Part shown: in pieces, positions 50,487-60,644 of the stretch | Layout of the letters: each line of letters begins with the position of its first letter | Numbering within the stretch: the first letter of the stretch is position 1 | Position numbers and translations under genes: made by a program | Notes under the pieces: model-generated | Told to the model about the DNA's origin: nothing | The model's input: the letters and a program-made list of their open reading frames with translations, nothing else | The model's database searches: none | Origin: Sphingomonas sp. LR60 | GTDB taxonomy: Bacteria; Pseudomonadota; Alphaproteobacteria; Sphingomonadales; Sphingomonadaceae | Direction of reading: 5' to 3' | Assembly: GCF_036855935.1 (NCBI RefSeq) | Contig: NZ_JASPFK010000001.1 | Coordinates: 841,501 to 905,500 of the forward strand | DNA: 64,000 nucleotides

Positions 50487-53212
50487 TAGAACCGGAACCG
50501 CACACCCGCCGAGAACAGGCTCGCCTCCCACCGGATGTCGCGCGGATAGCGCGGGTCCTTGACGTAGCTGTGGTACGGCGTCTGCAGCAGATTGGTGGCG
50601 TCGACGGTCAGCGTGATATTGTCGTTGACGTTATAGCTCGCCGACAGGTCGAGCCGTCCGACCGCCCCCGAATAGACGGTGGTGAAGACGCCCGGCGCAC
50701 CGAAGCCGTCGAGGTTTGCGCTGCGGTAGTTGTACGCCAGCCGGACGCTCGCCGGTCCGCGTTCGTAGAGGCCGATGACGTTGAAGCTGTACTTCGACAC
50801 GCCCGGCAGCGTCTGCCGCCCGCCCGCGAAGTTCGCCGCGGCCGGTACGATCTGCTCACCGTCGATATAGGTGAAATTGGCCTGCGCGCCGAACCCTCTC
50901 AATGCGCCGGGCAGGAAGTCGAAGAAGGTCGTGGCCGCCGCCTCGATGCCCTTGATCGTGCCCGAGCTGGAATTGGACGGACGATAGACCAGGATGTCGC
51001 CGAACGGCTGGACGTTGACGATCTGCGGCAACGAATTGATGAAGCCCTGGATCTCGCGATAGAATCCGGCGACCGACACCGATCCGGTGCGCGAGAAGTA
51101 ATATTCCAGCGACGCATCGTAATTGTTCGAACGGATTGGCTGGAGGTTCGGATTGCCGCCGTTGCCGGTGTACGAGATGTTGCCGCCCACGGTGCCCTGC
51201 GAAACCGTCAGCGTCGGGTTGATCTGGTTGAAGCCGGGTCGCGTCAGCGCCTCGGTCCGCGACAGGCGCAGCTTCAGCTTGTCGGTGAAGTGCAATTGCG
51301 CGCTGATGTTGGGCAGGAAGTCGACATATTGCGTGGACGAGGCGATCGGCACGAACTGCGTCTGGTTGGTGCCGGGGATCGGCAGCGAGTTCGTGCCGTC
51401 CAGCCGGTTGCGCGTGATGACAACGCGCGTCCCGATCACGCCGTCGATCGGGAAGCCCACGTCGAAGGCGTAATTGACCTGCGCATAGCCCGAGAAGACC
51501 TGCTCGCGCGCCTTGAAGGCGTTGAGCGGGTTGAGCGCCGGATCCTCGGGCGCCCACGCCGCGCGCGTGCCGGCATCGGCGCCGGCACGGACCAGCGCGT
51601 CGCGGATATAGCCGCGCACGTCGTTCAGCTTGTCGTTGAACAGGAAGGCGTTGGGCGCATACCAGGAGCGGAACTTCTGCACGTCGTCGCCCCAGAAGCC
51701 GGGTTCGACCATCCCGCCCTGCGACACCGTCGGCACCTTCGTGATCGGATCCTTCAGGCTCGCCAGCCCGGCATAGCGGTCGCCGAACACGGAACTGGCG
51801 TCACGATCGCCGTAACGCAGTCCGAAGTTGAATTTCGGGAATAGCGACGATCCGGTGTCGAGCAGCAGATTGCCCTGCCATTGCCACTGCGTGCCGACCG
51901 CACGGTTCCGGTTCTCGATCAGGCCGCGCATGTAGAAGCTGTCGGGCTTGGTGAAATCGACCCCGCTCGGCGTGAAGTTGACGCTACCCTCGTCGTTGAG
52001 CTTGACCGACAGCGACAGCGGGGTCGCGACCTGTGTCTGGAACTGGCCCCAATTGTTGTCCACGGTCGAGCGGGTATAGGCCAAATCGGTGGTGAAGACC
52101 GCGTTGCCGGTCTCCCAGCGCGCGCCCAGCGCGCCCTGATAGGTGTCGGTGCGGGCGGTGCCGAATTCCTTGCTGGGGCCGTTGACCAGCCCGAGATCGA
52201 TGTCGAACGACTGCAGCGTCGTGCCGTCCGGCGTCAGCACCGCGTTGCGGATCGTCGGCGGGTTGCCGCCGTTCGGGTTCGACTGGATCGGGATGCCGAA
52301 GAAGTCGTTGGCGTTGCGGTTGCGATAGCCCTGGTACAGGCCGTCGGCGTAGATCATCAGATTGTCGGCGGGCTGCCATTGCAGCGAGGCGTTGACCGAC
52401 GGGCGCTGGCGCGTGCCGCGACCGTAGAACAGGCCGATATCCTGCGGGAAGGTGAAGTTGCGCCCGACCGAGGTGGGCAGGATCGTCTGCGCCGCCGGCA
52501 CATTGTCCTGGAAGCCCTGATAGCGGACCGAGTTCAGGAAGCGCGTCTGCGTGAACGACACGTTCACCAGCGCGCCGATCTCGCCGATCCCGGTCTGCCA
52601 CCGGTCGCTGACCAACAGGCTGCCGATCGGGTCGAGCTTGCGCGATTCCGAATTGTAGACGCCGCGCGCTGCGCCTGCGAGCTGGAAGCCCTTGAAATCG
52701 AACGGACGGCGCAGGCCGACGTCGATCAGGCCGGCGATGCCGCCTTCCAGATTGTCGGCGGTCGTCGCCTTATAGACCTCGACCTTCGACAGCGCCTGCG
52801 CGGGGAAATCCTGGATCGACACCGAGCGTCCATCGGCGGTGAAGATCTCGCGACCCTGCACCGTCGTCTGGACGTTGGGTAGGCCGCGGATCAGCACGCC
52901 ATTGGCCTCGTCGCCATAGCGCGTGACCTGCACGCCGGTGACGCGCGCGATCGCCTCGGCGGCATTGTTGTCGGGGAACTTACCGATGTCCTCGGCGACC
53001 AGCGCGTCGACGATCGCGTTGGAATTGGCTTTGATATTCTGCGCGCTGCTCAGGCTCTGGCGGATGCCGGTGACGACGATATCATCGGCCGGGCCGGCCT
53101 CGTCGGACGGTGTGGCCGTCGTGCCGCCGGGCGTGGCGGTCTGTGCGAACACCGGGCTTGCGAAGGCCATGATCGACACCGAACATGCAAACGCCTTGAT
53201 TGAACGAGACCT
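50486..53212 (-). CDS. TonB-dependent receptor (glycan uptake type)
   Basis: A 908-residue outer-membrane receptor. The signal peptide MRSRSIKAFACSVSIMAFASPVFA is followed by a TonB-box-like ADDIVVTG and the plug domain (about 50-180: KFPDNNAAEAIARVTGVQVTR, VLIRGLP). A 22-strand barrel follows, ending in the outer-membrane signature ASLFSAGVRFRF (final Phe). I start at 53212 because AGGGGAGGAA lies 6-12 bases upstream; the frame continues to 53257. Size and plug resemble SusC-like or maltodextrin-type receptors of sphingomonads. The long leader (53213-53437) is AT-rich. It would take up oligosaccharides released by the neighbouring hydrolases. Confidence 0.93.
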   Translation of the reverse strand, partial: RSRSIKAFACSVSIMAFASPVFAQTATPGGTTATPSDEAGPADDIVVTGIRQSLSSAQNIKANSNAIVDALVAEDIGKFPDNNAAEAIARVTGVQVTRYGDEANGVLIRGLPNVQTTVQGREIFTADGRSVSIQDFPAQALSKVEVYKATTADNLEGGIAGLIDVGLRRPFDFKGFQLAGAARGVYNSESRKLDPIGSLLVSDRWQTGIGEIGALVNVSFTQTRFLNSVRYQGFQDNVPAAQTILPTSVGRNFTFPQDIGLFYGRGTRQRPSVNASLQWQPADNLMIYADGLYQGYRNRNANDFFGIPIQSNPNGGNPPTIRNAVLTPDGTTLQSFDIDLGLVNGPSKEFGTARTDTYQGALGARWETGNAVFTTDLAYTRSTVDNNWGQFQTQVATPLSLSVKLNDEGSVNFTPSGVDFTKPDSFYMRGLIENRNRAVGTQWQWQGNLLLDTGSSLFPKFNFGLRYGDRDASSVFGDRYAGLASLKDPITKVPTVSQGGMVEPGFWGDDVQKFRSWYAPNAFLFNDKLNDVRGYIRDALVRAGADAGTRAAWAPEDPALNPLNAFKAREQVFSGYAQVNYAFDVGFPIDGVIGTRVVITRNRLDGTNSLPIPGTNQTQFVPIASSTQYVDFLPNISAQLHFTDKLKLRLSRTEALTRPGFNQINPTLTVSQGTVGGNISYTGNGGNPNLQPIRSNNYDASLEYYFSRTGSVSVAGFYREIQGFINSLPQIVNVQPFGDILVYRPSNSSSGTIKGIEAAATTFFDFLPGALRGFGAQANFTYIDGEQIVPAAANFAGGRQTLPGVSKYSFNVIGLYERGPASVRLAYNYRSANLDGFGAPGVFTTVYSGAVGRLDLSASYNVNDNITLTVDATNLLQTPYHSYVKDPRYPRDIRWEASLFSAGVRFRF

Positions 53213-53437
53213 CATCGCGAATTCCTCCCCTGGTGTTGCGCCGCCGTGCTTCGTCACGACTGGCCAGAAAGATCATAGATCATTGTCTGAGTAATGTAAG
53301 GCTTAAATCCTGAGTTGCCTGCGCTTGAAGGACAATTTCAGGCTCACTTTGAGCAACTTTCAAGTCAATCTCTTTGATTTGCCAGAAAAATAACTCTGAC
53401 AATCTTCTCCGTGGATGGTTCATTTTGTTGCCGTGGC
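53213..53437. promoter_or_regulatory. AT-rich leader of the TonB receptor
   Basis: A 225-base gap between the TonB receptor (transcribed away to the left) and the end of the CBM hydrolase. It is clearly AT-richer than its surroundings. It must contain the receptor's promoter; I find no LacI-type palindrome in it and no gene. Confidence 0.4.
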
Positions 53438-55993
53438 TCAAGGCATCGGCGTCACCGTGATCCGGTCGATGTTCGGGGCGAAGCGCGACCGCAGCAGCAC
53501 GCCGGGCCACACCTGCGAGGCATAGCTCGTCCCGTCCCAATTGGGCTGTTCCTCGCCCGCGATGCGCACCGAATTGCGCCCGGCGCGCAGCGTGACGGGC
53601 ACGGTCATCTCCCACCAATTGTTGCGGTGGAAGCTGTTGGGGAAGGTCGCCAGCACCGGCTTCGCGCCGTTCACCGCGATCCGCGCGACGCGCGCCAGCG
53701 GGTCGGGATTGTAGTGCGTCGCCTTCGACTGTTCGTCGTTCGAGAAGCGCACCGTCAGTGCGTAAGTCCCCGCGCGCGCAACGCGAATGTCGGGGAAGGT
53801 CAGCGTATTGCCGTTGCCCGGCGAACCACCGATGTCGAACACCGCCTGGCCGCCGCTCGCCCGCGACGCCGCCGCGATCCGCGCATCGCCTGCGACCTGC
53901 GCCGCCTCCGCCTCATAGCTCTGCGCGTCAACCGCCGGCGTGGGCGTCACCCTCAGCCCGGTGCCGCCGGCCACCACCACCTTGTTGACGCCGCCGAGCA
54001 GGAACGCGCTGCCGCCCCGCACCGCGCGCCCGTTGACGCGCAGCACTCGTCCGCCGGACGCGTCGACACGCGCCGGCCCGTCCTCCGCGGTATAGACCCA
54101 ATAGGTCGCCGACGCGCCGTCGCGCTTGGCATCGCGCGCGTCATAGACCTGCGCGGCATCGCCCGCCGCCTGCGTCAGCGTGATCCGGTCGACCAGCGCA
54201 TTGCCCTGCGTCCGTCCGCGCCCGTCGCGGCTGCGCGTCGCCAGCGTCACGACATGCCGCCCCGCGCTCAAGGTCAGTTCGGTATCGGCATGATCGAGGA
54301 CCGCGGGCTTGTAGCCGAGCGGCAGGTTGATCTCCCCGACCTCTTTTCCGTCGACGCGCAGGAAGACGTTGGTCGCGCCTTCCGCCTCGGCCAGCGGATC
54401 CTTGTTGAAGGTGCTGGCGAGCACGCGCAGCGCGTAGCGGCCCGCACGCGGCACCTGCACCGCAAAGTCGAGCGCGGCGTCGTTACCGCCCGCAAACCCC
54501 TCGACCGAATAGCCGCCGGAGGTGTGGAAGCGCGAGACGTCCTTGGGCGATCCCTCCGGTCCGCGCACCTTCAGCCCGCTGCCGCGCCGCGTCGCCGCCT
54601 CCGCCTCGTAATCCTGCCGCCACGGCGCGGGTGGCGCAGGCAGGGCGGTGGTGGCCGGCGTGACGACCAGCTCATACGCCGATTCCTCGCGCAGCGCGGG
54701 CAAGTCGCCGCCACCGCCAAAGGTCAGCGTGATCGCACCGTCGGTCACCGGCACGCGCCGATCGACGATCGTGACCGGCGGAGCGGCGTCGCCCAACTGC
54801 CCGGTCCACGCGATCTCGCGCACGCGCACCTGCGCCGTCGCCCCGAACAGCGCCGGGAGCCTGGTCAGCGCCACGGTCGCCGCACCGCTCTTGCCGCCGA
54901 GCAGCACGCGCGCCTGTCGCCGCGCTGGGTCGAGCGTCGCGACCCCTTGCAACGTATAGCTCTGGTCGCGGTGCGGCGGCGTCACCGCCAGCGTGTGCCC
55001 GCTCATCGTCGCATAGGCGTTGAGCAGCCACCATTGCCCGTTGCCGCGGTTCGCCTGCACCGCGCTGTCGCTCAGATTGCCGTCGATGTTCCAGTAAGCG
55101 ATGTCGGCATCGACCTTCGCATCCTCGATCGCCGCGACCCACTGGATCATCTGCCCGGGCACCGAGGTGTGGTAGTTATAGGCATATTCGTTGATGTTGA
55201 CCGGCAGGTGCCCTCCCTGCCACTTCGTCCCCGCGAACAGCCGGTCCTCCCACGCGCGATACTTTCGCACGCTGGTGCGGACGGTCGCGGGATCGCTCAG
55301 TTCGTGCCACGTCACGACGTCGGGCATCGTGTCGGCGGCGATCGCGTGGCGGAGGAAGCCCTCGACCTGATCGAACAGGATGCTGGTGTTCGGCCCCGCG
55401 ATCCGCGTCCCCGGTGCCGTCTGCCGCAACGCGCGCACCGCGCGGTCCCATGCGTCGAGGAACACCGCCGGCTCCTTGAGCCAGCTCACACCGTTGCAGC
55501 TCTTGGCATCGGCGCTGAACATGTTTCCGTCGGGCTCGTTGAACGGCACGAACACGATCCGGTCACGATAGCGTGCGGGCAGGGCGCGGACCTGCGCCGC
55601 CTGCCGCTTCAGCACCTCGATATAATTGGTCACCGATTGCGCGCAGTCGCCGCTCTTCCACTTGTACGGAAACTCGCGGAAGATGTCGGTCATGTAGATA
55701 TAGGTGTCGCCGCCCGACGCATCGGTCAGCAGCGTCGAGACCTCCAGCGCGTCGGCGCCGGGATGCTGCGGGCCATCCTGCGCCTTGGTCGACACCGTGC
55801 GCAGGTTGATCCCCTCGAGCAGGTTGGGGTGCGGCAGCCGCGCATCGTACAGGCCATAGAGCGTGCCCGACGCGCCGCCGTGGAACCCGCCGGTATCGCT
55901 GCTCATGTCGACGGTCAGCCGTTCCGGCGCGTCCTGCGCCAGCGCGGGTCCGGCGGTGGAGGCGAGCAGGGCGGCAAGGGCGAGGGCGCGCAT
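53438..55993 (-). CDS. Secreted clan GH-A type hydrolase with carbohydrate-binding modules
   Basis: An 851-residue secreted enzyme from the ATG at 55993, which has CGGAG upstream and gives the signal peptide MRALALAALLASTAGPALAQ; an ATG at 56029 overlaps the symporter stop (ATGA). The TIM-barrel part (about 25-400) carries Glu153 in FVPFNEPDGN (acid/base) and Glu269 in VNINEYAYNY (nucleophile), the pattern of clan GH-A. The rest holds beta-sandwich modules of CBM6/35 type (YEAEAATRRGSGLKV; SYEAEAAQVAGDARIAAA). The exact GH family could not be fixed; GH39- or GH79-like is most probable. It is the third gene of the operon behind GH31. Confidence 0.84.
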   Translation of the reverse strand: MRALALAALLASTAGPALAQDAPERLTVDMSSDTGGFHGGASGTLYGLYDARLPHPNLLEGINLRTVSTKAQDGPQHPGADALEVSTLLTDASGGDTYIYMTDIFREFPYKWKSGDCAQSVTNYIEVLKRQAAQVRALPARYRDRIVFVPFNEPDGNMFSADAKSCNGVSWLKEPAVFLDAWDRAVRALRQTAPGTRIAGPNTSILFDQVEGFLRHAIAADTMPDVVTWHELSDPATVRTSVRKYRAWEDRLFAGTKWQGGHLPVNINEYAYNYHTSVPGQMIQWVAAIEDAKVDADIAYWNIDGNLSDSAVQANRGNGQWWLLNAYATMSGHTLAVTPPHRDQSYTLQGVATLDPARRQARVLLGGKSGAATVALTRLPALFGATAQVRVREIAWTGQLGDAAPPVTIVDRRVPVTDGAITLTFGGGGDLPALREESAYELVVTPATTALPAPPAPWRQDYEAEAATRRGSGLKVRGPEGSPKDVSRFHTSGGYSVEGFAGGNDAALDFAVQVPRAGRYALRVLASTFNKDPLAEAEGATNVFLRVDGKEVGEINLPLGYKPAVLDHADTELTLSAGRHVVTLATRSRDGRGRTQGNALVDRITLTQAAGDAAQVYDARDAKRDGASATYWVYTAEDGPARVDASGGRVLRVNGRAVRGGSAFLLGGVNKVVVAGGTGLRVTPTPAVDAQSYEAEAAQVAGDARIAAASRASGGQAVFDIGGSPGNGNTLTFPDIRVARAGTYALTVRFSNDEQSKATHYNPDPLARVARIAVNGAKPVLATFPNSFHRNNWWEMTVPVTLRAGRNSVRIAGEEQPNWDGTSYASQVWPGVLLRSRFAPNIDRITVTPMP

Positions 55994-56025
55994 GTGGCGA
56001 AACTCCGGGAGAGAGCGGGCGGCGG

Positions 56026-57414
56026 TCATGCCGCACGCTCCGCGTTCATGCGCGCGATCGTCGCGCGGTTGAGGATCAGCCGGCTGATCGTGAAGGCCAG
56101 CAGCAGGTGCATCGCCGCCGGCACCAGCGTCGATAACGCGCGGATCCCGGTCAGCGACAGCGCGGTCTGGTTGCCCGCCCCGGCCTTGTAGGAGACGAGC
56201 ACCAGCACCCCGCTGATCAGCGCGCCCGCGACCGCCCACGCCAGCTTCACGAAAAACTGGTTGAACGCGAAGCTCATGCCCGAAGAGCGCATCCCCAGCT
56301 TCCACTCGCCATATTGGTCGGCAAGCTGGATCAACGTGAAGTGCAGCGGCAACGTGCAGCCCAGCACGATGCAGCACAGCCCTACCAGCACCAGCCACAA
56401 GGTCGGATAGTCGCCCGGCACGAAGAAGGCCGCGATATGCCCCGCGACGAGGATCAGATTGACCCAGATGTAGATCGACCGCACGTCATATCGACGGGTG
56501 AAGAAGGTGACGACGATCGAGCCGATGAACCCGCCGATCGTCGCGATGCCGAAGAAGAACGCCTGATAGGTCGTCCCGCCGTTCAGCACATAGGTGATGA
56601 AATACAGCGCCGCGCCGCCCTTGGTGTTGAAGATCGCGATCAGCAGCAGCGTCATCGCGAAGGTGATGCGCAACTGGTCGTTCTTCAGCGTGTTGGCAAT
56701 CGCGACACGCAGCGGCGGCTCCTCGGCGGCCGCGAAGGTGACGCGCTCGCGCACGAACAGGAAGCAGATCAGGAACATCGCCACCGCCACGAGGCTCAGG
56801 ATCGCCACGCCGTCGCGATAGCCGCGCGCGACGTCGCCGCCGCCCAGCGCGCGCACCATGATCGGCAGCCCGACCGAGACGGTGAACGAGGCGATCGCCA
56901 CCATCGCGAACCGTACCGACTGGCACGCGACGCCTTCCTCCGCGCTGTCGGTCATCCGCGTGACCAGCGCGCAATAAGGCACGTTGTTGAGCGAATAGGA
57001 GAAGGCGAGCAGGAAATAGGTGACCGCGGCGTATGCGACCTTGCCGTCCTGCCCGAGGTCGGGCGACTGGAAGGTCAGGAAGCAACTCAGCCCGACCGGG
57101 ATCGCAGTCCACAACAGATAGGGGCGGAACTGCCCCCAGCGCGTCTTGGTGCGATCGGCCATGATCCCGATCAGCGGATCGGAAACCGCATCGAAGATGC
57201 GCAGCGACAGGAACAGGATGCCGACCACGCCCGGCGCGATCCCGAACACGTCGGTGTAATAGAAGGTCAGGAAATTGGCGATCAACCCGGTGATAATCGT
57301 GCCCCCGGCATCGCCGAAGCCGTACGCGACCTTCTCGCCGAACGGCACGCGCGCGACCGGGGCCGGGCCGCCATGGACCGGCGCGGCATCACCTTGTTGC
57401 GCGATCATCGTCAT
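56026..57414 (-). CDS. Glycoside-pentoside-hexuronide (GPH) family symporter
   Basis: A 462-residue sugar:cation symporter with about 12 membrane helices. The N-terminus VPFGEKVAYGFGDAGGTIITG and LRIFDAVSDPLIGIMADRTKTRWGQFRPYLLW are the GPH signatures, including the MelB-type RxxDA loop. Relatives move xylosides, melibiose and similar oligosaccharides with H+ or Na+. Located between GH31 and the CBM hydrolase, it probably imports the disaccharide products. Its ATG overlaps the GH31 stop (ATGA), and its stop overlaps an in-frame start of the next gene in the same way. Confidence 0.93.
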   Translation of the reverse strand: MTMIAQQGDAAPVHGGPAPVARVPFGEKVAYGFGDAGGTIITGLIANFLTFYYTDVFGIAPGVVGILFLSLRIFDAVSDPLIGIMADRTKTRWGQFRPYLLWTAIPVGLSCFLTFQSPDLGQDGKVAYAAVTYFLLAFSYSLNNVPYCALVTRMTDSAEEGVACQSVRFAMVAIASFTVSVGLPIMVRALGGGDVARGYRDGVAILSLVAVAMFLICFLFVRERVTFAAAEEPPLRVAIANTLKNDQLRITFAMTLLLIAIFNTKGGAALYFITYVLNGGTTYQAFFFGIATIGGFIGSIVVTFFTRRYDVRSIYIWVNLILVAGHIAAFFVPGDYPTLWLVLVGLCCIVLGCTLPLHFTLIQLADQYGEWKLGMRSSGMSFAFNQFFVKLAWAVAGALISGVLVLVSYKAGAGNQTALSLTGIRALSTLVPAAMHLLLAFTISRLILNRATIARMNAERAA

Positions 57415-59459
57415 GCCGCCGGGTCCGCAAACGCATCTGCAACCCGCGCGCCGGCACGCACGAACACCGGCAGTCGGTCGCGCGGCGCGGTGCAGCGGAT
57501 CGTCGCGTCACCCGCCACTTCCGCCCCGGTCCAGGCATCGATCCACGTGCCCGCCGGCAGCCACACGTCACGCGCCTCGACGCCCGCTGCGGTGACGGGT
57601 GCGACCAGCAGGTCGGGGCCGAACATATATTGGTCGTCGACCTCCCAGCTTCGCGCCTGATCGGGATAGTCGTAGAACATCGGCCGCATCGGCGGATCGC
57701 CCGCCTCGTGCGCGGTGCGCATCAGCCCGGCGACATACGGCCGCAAGCGCTCGCGCAGGCGGGCGAAGCGGCGCAGGATCGCGAAGACGTCGTCGCCGAA
57801 GCTCCACAATTCGTTGCCCGCGCCGGTGTCGCATTGCTCGACGCCGTCGCGAAACGGCTCGGCAGGCGGGGTGATCGGGTCGCGATGCCCGTGCATCCGC
57901 AGCACCGGGGTGAACACCGCCCATTGGAACCAGCGGATCATCAGTTCGTGGAACGCCGGATCGTCGACATGCCCACCGTGGAAGCCGCCGATATCGGTCG
58001 TCCACCACGGAATGCCCGCCATCGCCATGTTCAGCCCGGCGCTCAACTGGTTGCGCATCGCGGTGAACGAGCTGTGGATGTCGCCGGACCAGATCAGTGC
58101 GCCATAGCGCTGGCTCCCCGCCCAGGCGCAGCGCACCAGGCTGACGGTGTCGGTCGCACCCTCGGCGGTCAGCCCGTCATGCAGCGCCTGCGCATAGTGG
58201 AGCGGATAGGCATTGCCGACCGCCAGCACCTCGCCGGCATGATAACGGTAATTGTCGAAGTCATAGGCGCCATATTCGGGTTCGGCCTCGTCCAGCCAGA
58301 ACAAGGTGACGCCCTTGTCGCGATAATTGCGCTTCAGCGTCTGCCATAGGAAGTCGCGCGCACCGGGATGCGTGACGTCGAGGAAGCGGGTGTTGCCCAG
58401 AAACTCCTGCTGCACGTCGACGCCGCGATTGGCCCGCACCAGATAGCCGCGCTCGACAAGCGTCGGGTAATTCTCGGAGCGCGGATCGACGGTCGGCCAC
58501 ACCGACACCATCAACGCGGTGCCCATCGCCTCCAGCTCCGCGCACATTGCGGCCGGGTCCGGCCACTCCCGCGCATCGAACCGCCAGTCGCCTTGCACCG
58601 GCCAGTGGAAGAAATCGGCGACGATCACCGCCAGCGGGATGCCGCGGTCGCGATAGTCGCGGGCGACCGCCAGCAGTTCGTCTTGCGTGCGATAGCGCAG
58701 CTTGCTCTGCCACAGGCCCAGCGCATAATCGGGCATCATCGGCGCAGTGCCGGTGACCTGCGCGTAATTGCGCACGATCTGCGCGGGCGTGTCGGCGGCG
58801 GTGATCCAATAATCGATCTCGTGCGCCGCGCGCGCGGTCCAGATCGCGCCATTCGCCGCGAAACACGCCTCGCCGACCGCCGGGCTGTTCCACAACATCC
58901 CATAGCCGTGGCTCGAGACGACGAACGGCACGCTCGCCTGCGAATTGCGCTGCGCCAGTTCCAGCACGCAGCCGGCGAGGTCGAGGTTGGGTTGCTGGTA
59001 CTGCCCCATGCCGTACAGCCGCTCGCCCGGCTTCGCCTCGAACCGCACCGTGATCTCCGCCGCGCCACCCGGCAGCGGGCGGAACTCGCGCCCGGCCAGC
59101 CCCAGCGCGCTGATCGTCTCGACCGTCTCGCTGCCGATTGTCCAGAATTTGGTGACCGTATCGCGCTGCCGCCACTTTTCCTCGAGCAGAACGCGGCCGG
59201 CATGGTCCAGGAAGCGCGCGCGGCCTTGTAAATCCAGCTCCGCGGTGATCCCGCCGTTGCGGATTCGTGCGACCGAACCGTCCCGTTCGATCGTCGCGGC
59301 AACCGCGTCGATGTCGAGCAACGCGCCCGGCGCGGCGGGGCGGGCGGCATAGGTCGAGGCGCGCAGCCGCAATCCGCTCGGTCCATGCGCTTCGATTCGC
59401 ACCCAGTTGCCATCATAGGCCCAGGCGATCGCGCGCTCTTCAAGCGTCAGCGTATCCAC
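57411..59459 (-). CDS. Glycoside hydrolase family 31 (alpha-xylosidase/alpha-glucosidase type)
   Basis: A 682-residue GH31 enzyme from GTG at 59459 with GGGGAGAGGAAAA upstream; the frame is open to 59603 but has no homology there. The catalytic nucleophile is Asp390 in FWLDEAEPEYG and the acid/base Asp460 in WSGDIHSSF. Other family marks are YALGLWQSKLRYRTQDE and GIPWWTTDIGGFHGG. The EAEPE after the nucleophile is like Xyl31A-type alpha-xylosidases of xyloglucan use. There is no signal peptide, so it acts in the cytoplasm on imported oligosaccharides. First gene of a coupled operon with the symporter and the CBM hydrolase; a LacI-type palindrome lies in its leader. Confidence 0.92.
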   Translation of the reverse strand: MDTLTLEERAIAWAYDGNWVRIEAHGPSGLRLRASTYAARPAAPGALLDIDAVAATIERDGSVARIRNGGITAELDLQGRARFLDHAGRVLLEEKWRQRDTVTKFWTIGSETVETISALGLAGREFRPLPGGAAEITVRFEAKPGERLYGMGQYQQPNLDLAGCVLELAQRNSQASVPFVVSSHGYGMLWNSPAVGEACFAANGAIWTARAAHEIDYWITAADTPAQIVRNYAQVTGTAPMMPDYALGLWQSKLRYRTQDELLAVARDYRDRGIPLAVIVADFFHWPVQGDWRFDAREWPDPAAMCAELEAMGTALMVSVWPTVDPRSENYPTLVERGYLVRANRGVDVQQEFLGNTRFLDVTHPGARDFLWQTLKRNYRDKGVTLFWLDEAEPEYGAYDFDNYRYHAGEVLAVGNAYPLHYAQALHDGLTAEGATDTVSLVRCAWAGSQRYGALIWSGDIHSSFTAMRNQLSAGLNMAMAGIPWWTTDIGGFHGGHVDDPAFHELMIRWFQWAVFTPVLRMHGHRDPITPPAEPFRDGVEQCDTGAGNELWSFGDDVFAILRRFARLRERLRPYVAGLMRTAHEAGDPPMRPMFYDYPDQARSWEVDDQYMFGPDLLVAPVTAAGVEARDVWLPAGTWIDAWTGAEVAGDATIRCTAPRDRLPVFVRAGARVADAFADPAA

Positions 59460-59490
59460 GCTTTTCCTCTCCCCGCTCGGCAATTCCAAG

Positions 59491-59506
59491 CCGTAAACGT
59501 TTCCGG
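59491..59506. promoter_or_regulatory. LacI-family operator in the GH31 leader
   Basis: CCGTAAACGTTTCCGG is a near-perfect 16-base palindrome (one mismatched pair) with central AAACGTTT, the usual LacI/GalR core. It lies 32 bases upstream of the GH31 start and 71 bases upstream of the divergent LacI gene, so it could control both. Confidence 0.75.
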
Positions 59507-59576
59507 TCTTGTGCGTTTCGGCCCGGTATCTGTCAAGGCCCTTGCGCCGCGGACGTGCCGCGGCGATCAGGCGCGC

Positions 59577-60644
59577 ATGGACATTCGGGCGCTTGCCGGC
59601 CATCTGGGCTTGTCGATCGGCACCGTGTCGCGCGCGCTGAACGATCGTAAGGATGTCAGTCCCTTAACCCGGCAGCGTGTGCTGGAGGCGGCATCCGCGC
59701 TCGGCTACACGCCCAACCAGTTCGGCCGAACGCTACGGATCGGGCGGACCGCCACAATCGGTTTTATGCTGACGCTGGAACACGATAGCGCGGTGCACGG
59801 CGATCCGTTCTTCATGGCGCTGCTCGAAGGCGTGCAGGCCGGGCTGGTCGAACACGGCCTCGATCTGGTGATCCTGCTCGCGCGCAAGGGCGAGGACGGC
59901 GAGACGTTCCTGCGCCGCCACATCGCACGCGGCACCGCGGATGGCTGGTTGCTGTCAGGCACGCAGTACGAGGATGCTCGCATCAAGTTACTGTCGGAAC
60001 GGCATATCCCTTTCGTGGCGCTCGGGCGTACCGCGGGTGTCGGCGACTATTCCTGGATCGACCTCGACTTCGAAGGCGTCGTCGCGGAGGCGATGGCCTT
60101 GTTGTTGGCCGACGGTCATCGCCGCATCGGGCTGGTGACGCCGCCAGCGACGATCAACAACAGCCACATCGTGGTCGCCGAATATCGCGCCGCGCTCGCC
60201 ACCGCCGGGCTCGATGCGGATGAGGCGCTCATCCATCGCGGCGACACCGACGAGCATGACGGCGAGGCCGCGACACGCGAGTTGATGGCGCTGGAGCAGC
60301 CACCGACCGCGTTGTTATTGATGGGAGAAACCGCGCCGGTCGGCGCGTATCGCGCGCTGCGCGGTCTGGGCCGCGAACCGGGACGGGACATTGCGGTGAT
60401 CGGCCTGCGCGACAACCCCACTTGTCAGGCGCTATCGCCTGATCTGACCAGTTTCACGCTCGATCTGAACGCCTTGGGGCTGGCGCTCGCCAGCGAGCTG
60501 GTGACGATCATCGCCGACAGGGAAGGTGGGACCGACACCCGGTTGCAAAAGCGCTGGCCGATGCAACTTCGCCTGCGGCAAAGCCACAGGACGAGCCATC
60601 ACGGGGTTACCGCGTTGAAAAACGCGCATAATGTGTCAAATTAA
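59577..60644 (+). CDS. LacI family transcriptional regulator
   Basis: A 355-residue regulator. The N-terminal helix-turn-helix (MDIRALAGHLGLSIGTVSRALNDRKDVSPLTRQRVLEAA) and hinge (ALGYTPNQFGRTLRIGRT) are complete. The periplasmic-binding-like effector domain follows (IGFMLTLEHDSAVHGDPFF to about 320). The start is ATG at 59577; the frame extends upstream to 59385 but without a site or homology. It is divergent from the GH31 operon and upstream of a TonB receptor, and palindromes of LacI type lie before both. It most likely represses the glycan locus and is released by a pathway sugar. Confidence 0.93.
   Translation: MDIRALAGHLGLSIGTVSRALNDRKDVSPLTRQRVLEAASALGYTPNQFGRTLRIGRTATIGFMLTLEHDSAVHGDPFFMALLEGVQAGLVEHGLDLVILLARKGEDGETFLRRHIARGTADGWLLSGTQYEDARIKLLSERHIPFVALGRTAGVGDYSWIDLDFEGVVAEAMALLLADGHRRIGLVTPPATINNSHIVVAEYRAALATAGLDADEALIHRGDTDEHDGEAATRELMALEQPPTALLLMGETAPVGAYRALRGLGREPGRDIAVIGLRDNPTCQALSPDLTSFTLDLNALGLALASELVTIIADREGGTDTRLQKRWPMQLRLRQSHRTSHHGVTALKNAHNVSN

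Noticed and set aside
53411..56191. Long plus-strand frame opposite the CBM hydrolase
   Set aside because: Arg/His/Pro-rich antisense frame without homology or start signal.
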